Below, in pieces: positions 23,363 to 33,155 of a DNA stretch of 64,000 bases; positions within the stretch are counted from its first letter, which is position 1, and every line of letters starts with the position of its first letter. The translations under genes were made by a program, and so were the position numbers. This DNA is from Begonia masoniana. Its lineage: Eukaryota > Streptophyta > Magnoliopsida > Cucurbitales > Begoniaceae. The notes beneath the pieces are model-generated. The model was not told the origin of the DNA, made no database searches, and saw nothing but the letters and a program-made list of their open reading frames with translations. The DNA lies in NCBI GenBank assembly GCA_022432975.1, contig CM039510.1, forward strand, positions 28,511,201-28,575,200, written 5' to 3'.

Positions 23363-24207
23363 TTGTTTGGTTAAGCATGGTTTGAAATGTTTGGTTGTGG
23401 TTAAGCATGGTTTTAAATGTTTGGTTGTGGTTAAGCATGGTTTTGAAATGTGAGTACGATATGGATTGAAAGTGGTCTGTTGGCGGTGGTTCCTCGTCAC
23501 GAAGTAGTGTCTGAAATATGGCAAGCTTCGGGAGGTTTCCACAAAAGATATGTAGTGGTTCCTCGTCGCAAAGTAGTGTCTGAAATATGGCAAGATTCGG
23601 GAGGTTTCCACAAAAGATATGCAGTGGTTCCTCGTCGTGAAGTAGTGTTTGAAATATGGCAAGCTTCGAGAGGTTTCCACAAAAGATATGCAGTGGTTCC
23701 TCGTCGCGAAGTAGTGTCTGAAATATGGCAAGCTTCGGGAGGTTTCCACAAAAGATATGCAGTGGTTCCTCGTCGCGAAGTAGTGTCTGAAATATGGCAA
23801 GCTTCGGGAGGTTTCCACAAAAGATATGCAGTGGTTCCTCATCGCGAAGTAGTGTCTGAAATATGGCAAGCTTCGGGAGGTTTCCACAAAAGATATGCAG
23901 TGGTTCCTCGTCGCGAAGTAGTGTTTGAAATATGGTAAGCTTCGGGAGGTTTCCACAAAAGATATGCAGTGGTTCCTCATCGCGAAGTAGTGTCTGAAAT
24001 ATGGCAAACTTCGGGAGGTTCTGCAAGAGGCACCTGACTGAGTATACGTAAGATGTTGTGAGTGGATTTGCTACGAAAGATGTTGGGGGTGGAACGGCAT
24101 GTGTTAGGATTGTGTGAGAGTTGTGTGTGCATAGTGTATGTTTGTACTTGTTGTCCTTTACTTGCTAAGCGTAAGCTTACGTGTGTGTGCGTGTTCTGTG
24201 GTGTAGG
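23191..24207 (+). other. Paired-strand domain of LTR family C (copy 2)
   Basis: CCTACACCACAGAAC (23191-23205; duplicated at 22733-22747) is the perfect reverse complement of GTTCTGTGGTGTAGG (24193-24207). GCC-TTCG-GGC precedes the first strand. TAAGC-GTAA-GCTTA (24166-24179) precedes the second. CAG|GTAAGT lies at 23155-23163. Confidence 0.75.
23482..24020. repeat. 69-bp tandem array, about 8 units
   Basis: Units start near 23482, 23551, 23620, 23689, 23758, 23827, 23896 and 23965. Each can fold: GTGG with CCAC, CCTC with GAGG, and CGAAG with CTTCG across the unit. Because 69 is a multiple of three, several frames stay open on both strands. Those open frames are not evidence of a protein. 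Confidence 0.9.
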
Positions 24208-24979
24208 TAACGACGCGATTACAGGTGACCTAAGTGAGTGAGCCAGGACTTGGGAGCAGTAGGAGATGCACGGGGCGTGCCGGTGCGGGCAGTTGTTGGG
24301 GCGTTTCGACCATGGTCTTTGGGATGTATGTGGGATTTGTATTTGGTTAAGTTTAGTTAGATTTCGGGTTGTGGTTTGTAGTTGAGATTTTGAGATTTTA
24401 TGGTTGATTTTGGGAGAGTTGTTGTAGCACCCGGTTTCAATATAAATCAAAATAAGTTATCAAACGGTGGTATATAATTTTATGGTTAAAATTGAGGGAA
24501 ATGTTGGTTAGGATATTAACTGATTAGGCAGGGGCAAGATGGTAATTGCGAATTTATATTGTGGATAACGTATTTAAGGAAAGGTTTAGTGAGGTTTAGC
24601 CGCCACTATTTTATTACCCTTACCTCTCAGCTCGGCGGACATCCTCTAGGCGATTCCCCTCCGATTTTCCCCAATCAAGGTGAGTTTTGATTAAATTACT
24701 TGCTGTTCTAGTGCTTAGGTAGCTAAAGGATTGCAATGTAGGTATTTTCGAAAGGCTGCGAGTGAGAGATTTGGGTTTGGGGTTTAGTGATGTATCGGGA
24801 ATGTTCAATCAGTAGAGTCCCAAACCGGCTTCCTTAGACTTCAGGGTAGTTAGACAAAGTCTAGTGGAGATCTAATCTATAATTTGTCGATGGTTCTAGG
24901 TGAGCAGGTTTCTGGAGTAGCTTATAGCCGAGCGGTTTCCAGGAGACCAGGTAAGTGAAGTATTGTATGTGCCTTCGGG

Positions 24980-25435
24980 CCTACATCACAAAACAATAGG
25001 TGTATGCATGTTTGAGTATTTTCTCGTGTGTTATGCATCATGTTTTGAAAGAATACGAAAATGAACTTTCATGTAATATTATGGGAAAGCGAGTACAGAT
25101 TGAACTGCATTGACGGTTAAGGGAACTAATCCATCCCTTAATTGATTATGAGGATTTATGACATTGGGAGAACTGATCCCACTCCCAAGGGAATTGAGGG
25201 ATCCGAACAGCTATTAAGGGACCTCATCCACCCCTTAACTAATGAAGAGGATGTAGACATTGGGAGAGTTGATCCCACTCCCAAGGGAATCATGGGATCT
25301 GATCAGTAAACAAACGATGTGCAACTGAGATGAAAAAGTAGAAACTGCATATTTAGGTTTCATGTTTCAGCTTGTCATTTCATTATTGCTTTATTTACTT
25401 AGCATTAGGCTAATAGATGAGTTTTGTGATGTAGG
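24980..25435 (+). other. Paired-strand domain of nested LTR (family A)
   Basis: CCTACATCACAAAAC (24980-24994) and GTTTTGTGATGTAGG (25421-25435) are perfect 15-nt complements. GCC-TTCG-GGC is at 24971-24980, TTAGC-ATTAG-GCTAA at 25399-25413 and CAG|GTAAGT at 24948-24956. A hypothetical intron 24951-25434 would begin GT and end AG. Confidence 0.75.
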
Positions 25436-25872
25436 TGTTGAGGATACTGCAGGTGAATTTCCTGAGTGTACAGATGATTAGAAGTGGTTGGAGGAGTACA
25501 TCCACGTCTCGGCTTGGTAAACTGATGAGGCGGGTTAACTGGTGTCAGCAGTGGTTGAGGTTTAGTTGATAATGATTTAGTTTGAGTTTGTCGAGTTTTT
25601 ATGACAGTAGAGATATTTTATATATAGTATTTCGAATACGTTTTGAGGTTTACTGATACTGGTAATTTGTTAAGTTTTAATTGTTGTTTTCACTGGATTT
25701 CGAGCGATGCGAAGATTTTGATTGTTTTCTGTATGGCCTTAATGAAATAGACAAGTCTTTACTACAGTTATGTGGTTCTGGTATACGTTATAAGAAGTTG
25801 AAATGTTGCTCTGTTTTCTATCGGAAGAGGGTACTCATCCGGCTGACGTCACCGGTGGATGTCTTTGTTAGA

Positions 25873-26085
25873 CTGACCGGATGACAAAACTTATATTTTG
25901 TCGTTTAGTGACCGGATGACAAAACTTATATTTTGTCGTTTAGTGACCGGATGACAAAACTTATATTTTGTCGTTTAGTGACCGGTTGACAAAACTTATA
26001 TTTTGTCGTTTAGTGACCGGTTGACAAAACTTATATTTTGTCGTTTAGTGACCGGATGACAAAACTTATGTTTTGTCGTTTAGCG
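25873..26085. repeat. 35-bp tandem array, 6 units
   Basis: Six consecutive 35-bp units start gaccgg(a/t)tgac at 25873, 25908, 25943, 25978, 26013 and 26048. Each holds the inverted repeat GACAAAA-CTTATA-TTTTGTC (one unit has CTTATG). Related gacaaaa/ttttgtc motifs occur, less ordered, in the LTRs at 32640-32950 and 58560-58680. Confidence 0.9.
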
Positions 26086-27021
26086 ACCGGTGGATATCCT
26101 CAAATAGCCTTCCCTTTTGTTGACTTTGCTTAGCGGTCGATGAAATTGACTTTTGAAATTTTTAAACTATCTTTACGAATTAGATCTTTGCTTCTCAACT
26201 GATTGCTTCTTAATATTCCCAACGACTATATTAACATGGTTTTTGTTTAATTTACTTATGTTTAAACGATTTCCGCTGCAAGTTTTCATGTTTTGTCAAA
26301 TTTAAAATTTTAAATTTTAACGAAGTTTTAAATTTGGCCCAAGTTTTCTTAGTAATATTCGGGTTTAAGTGTGACAAACCGGGTTCAGAGAACACGGGGC
26401 GTTACAGTTGTTTAGTGTAAATACTTGTGAATTTATACTGGTGTAAATGTTGGTTTTTTTTATGTTTTCGGTTGTAGAAAATTTAGCCGTTATATTGTCG
26501 ATTTTTGGTTTTAAAATAATTAACGTCGGGTTACGTTCTCTATTTTTGTCGTTAGCCGTTTTAAGTCGGTTTTCTAAAAATTTTACGGGACTTGAAGATT
26601 TGGGTGTCCGGAATGTGTGGTTAAAATTTCATGATTTTTGGAGGTGTTTGGCTCGGGAAAAATTGAAGAAAAGGAAGAAAGGGTCGGATTTTGGCGAAGT
26701 TGGCTCGCAAGCACCCGTGAGGGTGCCGAACGTTCGGCGCTGGCGCCAAACGTTCGCTGCCCGCGCGCGCAGTGCGCACGCGCGGCGCCCAGCAACAAAT
26801 TTTTTTTTTTAAATTTTATTTTTTTCTATTTCCAAATTATTTTAACTCGAAATATTTTAAACGTATTTTTGGTACGTTTTTCAACAAAAATCGAGGGTTC
26901 GAAAAACACGAAAAACGAGTTGAAAAATTTACAAAAATTATTTTTACTTGCATTTTAAACGTGGTATAGGTTAGCAAAGTAGCGCACCGAGCCGGGGCGG
27001 GTTCGGGGGCGTTACAGTCGT

Positions 27022-27579
27022 GATTTCCTACATGCCTTGCTCAATTTTCCATCATCCAAGAGGGATTCATGATCAATCGGTGCTCTTAAAGTAGTGGTGG
27101 AACTATAGGCATAATTTATGCTTCTGTTCAACTACTATGATGGTCGAGCAAAAACTTGTTGATGTAGTTGGTGATATCCAGCCATCGTGGCCAACTGGTC
27201 TAGTCATGGCCAGCGACTAGACAAATCCTAGGTGGCTGGTAAAGGCTACGATTTTTTTCCTCTACCAAATTAGGGTTTCATGTTTTGTGTTTTTGTTGTT
27301 TTTTCTCCTTTTCTCGTCTTTTTTTAATTTGCATTTGATTTGCTAAAATCAAATATTTGAGTCATTTAATTTTGTCTCTCCTTGATAATCACAGAAGATA
27401 TCATATGTAGAAGATTACAGAGTGTTTCATAAATTCCATCAAACTTACTTTCAAATCATTGACCCATGGTTTCGCGTCATTGTTCAATGATCTCTAATCC
27501 CCATTTTTTGTTAGTGATTTGTTATCCACTAGAATCTTCGTCAGCCATCATGTAGAGGGGAGAATTCTTTCTTTGATAT
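27022..27579. other. Probable continuation of old gypsy fragment
   Basis: This is the sequence beyond the solo LTR duplication and is likely the right half of the element fragment at 19741-21687. No recognisable domain remains. Confidence 0.35.
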
Positions 27580-29367
27580 TGTCACGACCCTATTTTTAAA
27601 CCTTTTTTTTAACATTCATGAAAACATTTTATTGATCATATAAATCAAATCATTTTCAAAATAAGTAGCGGAAGACTTATCATATTAGTATACTCTTCTT
27701 TTGAACACATGTTACAATCGAAACTCAATGTGATTAAAAATTTCATTATTTTAAGAAACCATGTGCAAGATCCTTTAATATATATATATATATATATATA
27801 TATCAACCAAAATTCTATTCAACTCTTTTATATTTACAAAAACATAGATATCAACCACAAAGTCTTTTTAAACAAAACATTTTAGACTATATATACATTT
27901 CATACCAAAATACTTAAAAAGTCATCCACCGATCAAAATCGCTCTAACAATGCCAAGATCTCCTCATAGACATACTCCATCTACTGGTCCTCCATTCGGA
28001 TGCGGTATCATATGTCTTACTAGCAATTTTGTCACTTACATTACAAAGTTCATCTAATGAGCCTAATGCTCATCATAAAAAAGGAGATTGTTAGTTTAAT
28101 GTGTATAAGCTTAGTTATTTTTATGATTGACATAATGTGATATGAAATAATTCTAAGTTAATGATATTTGAAATATATTTAATTGAATATTTGACATATT
28201 TATTGAAAATACCCTTCTAAATGGGTATTTGGAGTTACTAATCCATTTATTTAGTTTATGTAGAAAGTTTAGAAGTTTATATATAGGACTCAATTGGAAA
28301 ATGTGAAGTGTATGATTTCACGGACGCCCAGAGATTGAAAGCGGAAGCTCGGTCAAGACGACCAGTCCCGAAACGTGTTTTGGTTGCAGACACTGGTCGT
28401 GGACGCCAGAGATTGAAACTGTAAACCCACTACTGTGTGTTGTTCAGAAGTGAAGAAATCTCGTCCCAATAAATGTTTTGGTCGCAGACACCTGCAAAAG
28501 ACACTCGACAACAGATGCAAACTCCTGATGCAATGAATAATTTATTTTGAAGTTTTTCGCGATTGCCTAAACCAAATGAGGAAGCCCACCACTTAACTTG
28601 TTGAATTCCACCTCCCATTTTAACGTGTCTAAAAAAGAGTTAGCAGACGACCAAACCAAACAAGTTGACGTCCGCCACTCGAGAATTTTTTAGAAAACTA
28701 TAAATAGAAGCTCATTTTGATTGTGCAAACCACCTAAAGTGAATCCTATTGAAGTGCTATCAAATTTTCTATGCAAAAGCGTCAATTCTTGAGAATCCAT
28801 CTCATCTCTCTAGCAATAACTCGAGATTTCATTTGTGAGAGTGTGTATTTGTGTGTTAAAACTTCCAAAGAGTTCTAGTTTCCTTTTAGTGAACAATCAA
28901 GAATAACGCCCTGCAAAATAGTTGCGTATAAGACCTTGTGTTGTCGCACGGAATTTCAATTTATCAAAATTAAAACGCCTCAATTTAAAAATTCTCAATT
29001 TAAAATGTTAATTTTGAAAACCATAAATTTTTTTTCAAAAATTATTTGAAATCGAGCTCTAAATCATAATTTGAAAATTTAAATATTAACTCAAAACTTT
29101 AATTTCGCAGAAGCTTTGTAATAAATTTATCAAAATCTTAAAACCATCGCATGTTAAAACAATTTATGAAACTTTATTTAATAATAAAATTCAACATAAT
29201 TATTCAAAATCTTAAACTGAAATAAAACATTAAATATTGTTCGAAAATTAAAGTATACTAATTTAAATTTTTTTCCTCGGACTCAACAATATTTTCTTTT
29301 TCTGTATGCTCGCTTGCCAATGGATGGTTCTCAATCGCAGCTATTTCTTATTTAGATAAAAATTCAT

Positions 29368-29723
29368 CTACATCACAAGTTAAAAACTATGAGAAAACTC
29401 AGTAAGTGAGAATACGTGCAGTTGCAAAACATGTACTTTTATCGAATCCTATTAACTGTTACATACTGGTTTAAACTCAACCTTCTTTTAAGACTTAGTC
29501 ATCTCATGGCTTCGTCATCTTTTACTTTTACTTTTACTTTTAACGTTCAAGCTCTTGCTATCACATAATTACCGTCAATTCCATCATTTTCATACACATG
29601 CAAATGTCCTACAAATATTATCTTTTAAACTATTCTATATCAATGCCTAAACATGAGTGCTCATATATCAAATCGTGTAATAAAAAAGTTATAGAAAAAT
29701 ATCATAAATTTCTTGTGATGTAG
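29368..29723 (-). other. Paired-strand domain of LTR family F
   Basis: CTACATCACAAG (29368-29379) is the perfect 12-nt reverse complement of CTTGTGATGTAG (29712-29723). TGAG-AAAA-CTCA lies at 29390-29401. A sense-strand GTAAGT is at 29759-29764, read as CCAG|GTAAGT. The hairpin next to the upstream strand is weak here. Confidence 0.6.
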
Positions 29724-29907
29724 GGCCGTAGCGAAAACTTTAGAAAATTTATATTTTCACTTACCTGGATTTCCGAGCAATTATTGTTTATCGGGATGTT
29801 CCAATATTCCAAAATAATACCCTGCTCAAATAAAATCTTTGGTATTAAAATCCTACTTAACAACAATATTTCAAAATAATACTCTGCTCAAATAAAATAT
29901 TTGGTAT

Positions 29908-31347
29908 TAAAATCTTACTTAACAAATCCAATTTCAAATAAATTTGAGCAGAAATTCCTTACGTTGTATTCTTAGGTCGAATCGGGTTAGTTGGATCAAT
30001 TGGTACGATTTTTCAGAAATGTGTCTGCCTAAATAAAGTATTTGTATTAATTTCCTAATTCAATAAATCCAACTCGAAAGAATTTAGGTAAAAATTCCTT
30101 ACTGGTAAAATCTTAGTTTGGTTCAGGACCAATCGGGTTGGTTCGGGTCAATCGATCTGGTTTGGGTCAACTGGGACAGTTCTGTTCAATTGGGCCAGTT
30201 CAGGTCAACTGGGCCAATTCTGGTCAACTGGGCCAATTCTGATCAACTGGGCCGATTTGGGTCAACTGGGTCAGTTCGGTTCGAATGGGCCGGTTTAGTC
30301 CAACTTAACTTAAATGATCTGGTTCTGTTTTCTTTAAAACTGAGTCTTCTTCTTTCTTCTTGGTCACAAGCTTTTATTGACAAAGAGAGAGAGTGTGTGA
30401 GAGGAAGACAGATCGAGAGGGAGAGTTGAAAACAGACAGAGAGATGAGGGATTTTACATTGATGGTTTGTTGACAGAGGCTGAGTGGTTGGTTTCCTCGG
30501 AGTTGTTGTGCGTTGAGGAGGGATTTCTTCTCGTCGGAGGAAGTTCGCCGTGTGGAGACCAAGGTAAGTGTCCTTCTCCGTTGAAGAACTCGGGAGGTAG
30601 AGCTATGGTGTGAATTTCACCTGAACCCTCTAAAATCTTTGGTATTAAAATCCTACTTAACAAATCCAATTTCAAAGAAATTTGAGCAAAAATTCCTTAC
30701 GTTGTATTCTTAGGTCGGATCGGGTCGGCTGGATCAATTCGTACGATTTTTCAAAAATGTGTCTGCCTAAATAAAATATTTGTATTAATTTCCTAATTCG
30801 ATAAATCCAACTTGAAAGAATTTAGGCAGAAATTCCTTACTGGTAAAAATCTTAGTTTGGTTCAAGACCAATTGGGTTGGTTTGAATCGATCGATCTGGT
30901 TCGGGTCAACTGGGATAGTTCTGGTCAACTGGGCCGGTTCGGGTCGAGTGGGCCAATTCTTGTCAACTGGGCCGATTAGGGCCAATTGGGCCGGTTCGGT
31001 TCGAATGGGCCGGTTCAGTCCAACTTGACTTAGTTGAACCGGTTCAGTTTTATTTAAAACTGAGCCTTCTTCTTTCTTCTCGGCCACGAGCTTTTGTTGA
31101 CAGAGAGAGAGTGTGTGTGAGAGGAAGACAGATCGAGAGGGAGAGTTGAAAACAGAGAGAGAGATGGGGGATTTTACAACGATGGTTTGTCGACAGAGGA
31201 TGAGTGGTTGATATCCTCAGAGTTGTTGTGCGCTGAGGGATTTCTTCTCGTTAGAGGAGGTTCGCTGCGTCAAAGACTGAGGTAAGTGTCCTTCTCTGTT
31301 GAAGAACTCAAGAGGTAGAGCTGTGGTGTGAATTTCACCCGAACCCT
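29908..31347. repeat. 720-bp tandem duplication in LTR
   Basis: gagagttgaaaacag recurs at 30421 and 31141, and the surrounding sequence matches at that 720-bp offset. Each unit contains a run of GGTCAACTGGGCC-like short repeats (30120-30300 and 30840-31020). Confidence 0.85.
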
Positions 31348-31831
31348 CTATTTATAGGGGAGGTTCACACCCCCTCCCCGTGCCTCCAAGAAATTCGGGT
31401 CCAGATCGGATTTTTCAACCGTGACTTGATTGGTGCTGGATTTCCAGTGGGTAGAACGTTCGAGTGATTCTGAACATTTTCCATCTGATAGTGGAAGTTC
31501 ATCCTGGATTTTCTGTTCAATCAGTCCAAAATTGGATTCTTCAGATGGTAAATGTGGACGTTCAATATTTTTATTCTGATTTTTTTTTCCTATTATGTTT
31601 TTGGCTAAGTTCTGGGCTAGGTTCATTTTCCAAATATTCGTTCAACTCGGATTTGTTGAGCTGAATTAGTGCGTCACTGGATTTCCAGAGAATGAAATCT
31701 GTAATTTCATCATGTTTTGATTTAGGAAAGAATATGAGATTAGGCTTTATTTAGGAAATTTCGAAATCAAATCTTGAATCGATTGAGTATTTCCAAATTG
31801 AATTACAAAACTGAAACCCTAAATGTTACAA

Positions 31832-32222
31832 TCTTCCTTCCTTAAAAGAAATTTCGTCCTCGAAATTTAAATTATTACATGAATAGTTCTGGATAAACTT
31901 TTCTCATTTCTTCTTCTCATTCTCAAGTTGCTTTCTCAATGTTTCGATTTTTCCAAAGCATTCTAACAAGCGAGACCTTTTTATTCTTTAGTCCTCTTTC
32001 TTCTGCCTCTAAAATTTCAATCGAGCTTTCTTCATATGATAAATCAAAGTTGATTGTGAAGTCTAGAGATCTCAATGGTAAGACATGCGAGGAGTCTGGA
32101 ACGTACTTCTTCAACATCGAGACATGAAGGACATTGTGCACGTGCTTGAATGAATGTGGTAATTCTAGCTGGTAGGCAACTTCTCCTACTTTCCTTGAGA
32201 TTTCAAATGAGTATGTGAATCT
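31832..32222 (-). pseudogene. Ty3/gypsy integrase C-terminal fragment
   Basis: The minus-strand frame 31923-32141 reads VLHVSMLKKYVPDSSH...LSYEESSIEILEAEERGLKNKKVSLVRMLWKNRNIEKAT. This matches the end of chromovirus integrase, where the VFHVSMLRK motif precedes a chromodomain-like VLWRN segment. Upstream coding sequence is lost where a family A LTR begins at 32223. Confidence 0.85.
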
Positions 32223-33155
32223 TGTAACGCCCCGAGTTTTATAAACCCGGTTCGTTATTCATAACCCAGACATAACAAAGAAATTTAGGACCAATTTAAA
32301 ACTTCGCTCGGAAGTCAAAATTTGACATTTTTCTAAAACCTCAAAACGTTAAAACTTGCAGCAGAAATTCTTTTGAGCAGAATAGAGTTAAGCAACGCTA
32401 TAAAACAATGTTTTAAAAAGAAAAAGGTGTTAAAATATTAAGAAAGTAACTCGGCCGGAAGAGATGAAGGCTTAAGCGTGGAATACTCAAAGTTCTTAAA
32501 AGTCAAACACATCATCCACTGAGCAAAGTCAACAAAAAGGGCAAAAACAAAACCGAAGGTTTTCACCGATGACGTCAGCCGGATGAATCATTCATCCAAC
32601 TTCTGCAGATTGCAAAACGACAAGTTTTGCTACTCACGTCTACCGATGACGTCAGCCGGATGATTTGTTCAACCAGCGTCTGTCGACTACAAGACGACAA
32701 AACTTTTACTCACGTCTTCCGATAGAACAAACTACATATACCGATCACAAAATGACAAACTTCTACTACATCATCCGATAAGTTTAATACCCGACATCCA
32801 CCGATCGCTAAACGACAAAAGACTTTTACCTTCATCATCGGATGGATAAAATACTCGACATCATCTGGTTACAAAACGACAAAAGACTTTTACCTCCATC
32901 TTCTGATGGATAAAATACTTGACACCATCCGGTTACAAAACGACAATTTTCTACTTATATCTTCCGATGACTTCCACTGAAGACATCATCCGGTGACTTT
33001 ACTGAAGACACTTTCCGATAGACAACAGAACAACAACTCTACGTCTGCCGATAGACATCATCTACCGATAGATCAAAAATACTCAACGAAAACAGCGTAG
33101 CAACAATTTCATTATAACAAGAAAACTCCTACTACCAGTAGAACATGAACATTTT
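32223..33155 (-). mobile_element. Broken family A LTR
   Basis: It begins tgtaacgccccgag like 58116 and carries gatgacgtcagccgg and acaaaacgacaaaag motifs of the same family. It is preceded by aatct (32218-32222), its probable target site. It stops abruptly at 33155 where the next element inserts, and the remainder is not seen in the window. Confidence 0.8.

Larger units (their letters stand above)
24423..26406 (+). mobile_element. Nested solo LTR (family A), 1984 bp
   Basis: Termini tgtagcacccgg...cggggcgttaca are flanked by perfect 5-bp duplications gttgt (24418-24422 and 26407-26411). It is inserted in the family C solo LTR. No coding region is present. It contains repeats of a 35-bp palindromic unit and the paired-strand domain. 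Confidence 0.95.
21688..27016 (+). mobile_element. Solo LTR (family C) with nested solo LTR
   Basis: Termini tgtaacacccgag...gggggcgttaca are flanked by perfect 5-bp duplications gtcgt (21683-21687 and 27017-27021). Without the 1984-bp insert and its 5-bp duplication it is about 3.3 kb. It contains a 458-bp direct duplication and an eight-unit 69-bp array. Its 3' part has a short CpG-rich block near 26700-26790, like the related LTR at 16219. Confidence 0.95.
27580..31831 (-). mobile_element. Composite Ty3-type LTR region
   Basis: The left edge tgtcacgaccc (27580) and right edge tgttaca (31831) are LTR-like termini. Immediately right is a gypsy polypurine-like tract (31832-31850) and an integrase fragment, so 31831 is probably the start of a minus-strand 3' LTR. 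The interior is not simple: 28089-28905 looks like a different, TATA-containing sequence (tataaata near 28696), and 28906-29350 resembles the tail of another LTR. I therefore treat 27580-28088 and about 28906-31831 as two LTR pieces with an unresolved insert. A (TA)n tract lies at 27778-27803. Confidence 0.5.

Noticed and set aside
23482..24020. CRISPR-like direct repeats
   Set aside because: The units are contiguous with no unique spacers, and the context is a plant LTR.
23235..24026. Open frames up to 263 codons on both strands
   Set aside because: By-product of the 69-bp array in a solo LTR. The same DNA is open in several frames on both strands.
25532..25538. Hammerhead ribozyme core (ctgatga) as in plant retrozymes
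   Set aside because: The other family A LTRs have ctgatgg at this place, and no GAAA and cleavage-site arrangement with flanking stems was found.
27778..27803. (TA)n tract as a promoter or origin
   Set aside because: An ordinary microsatellite within repeat DNA.
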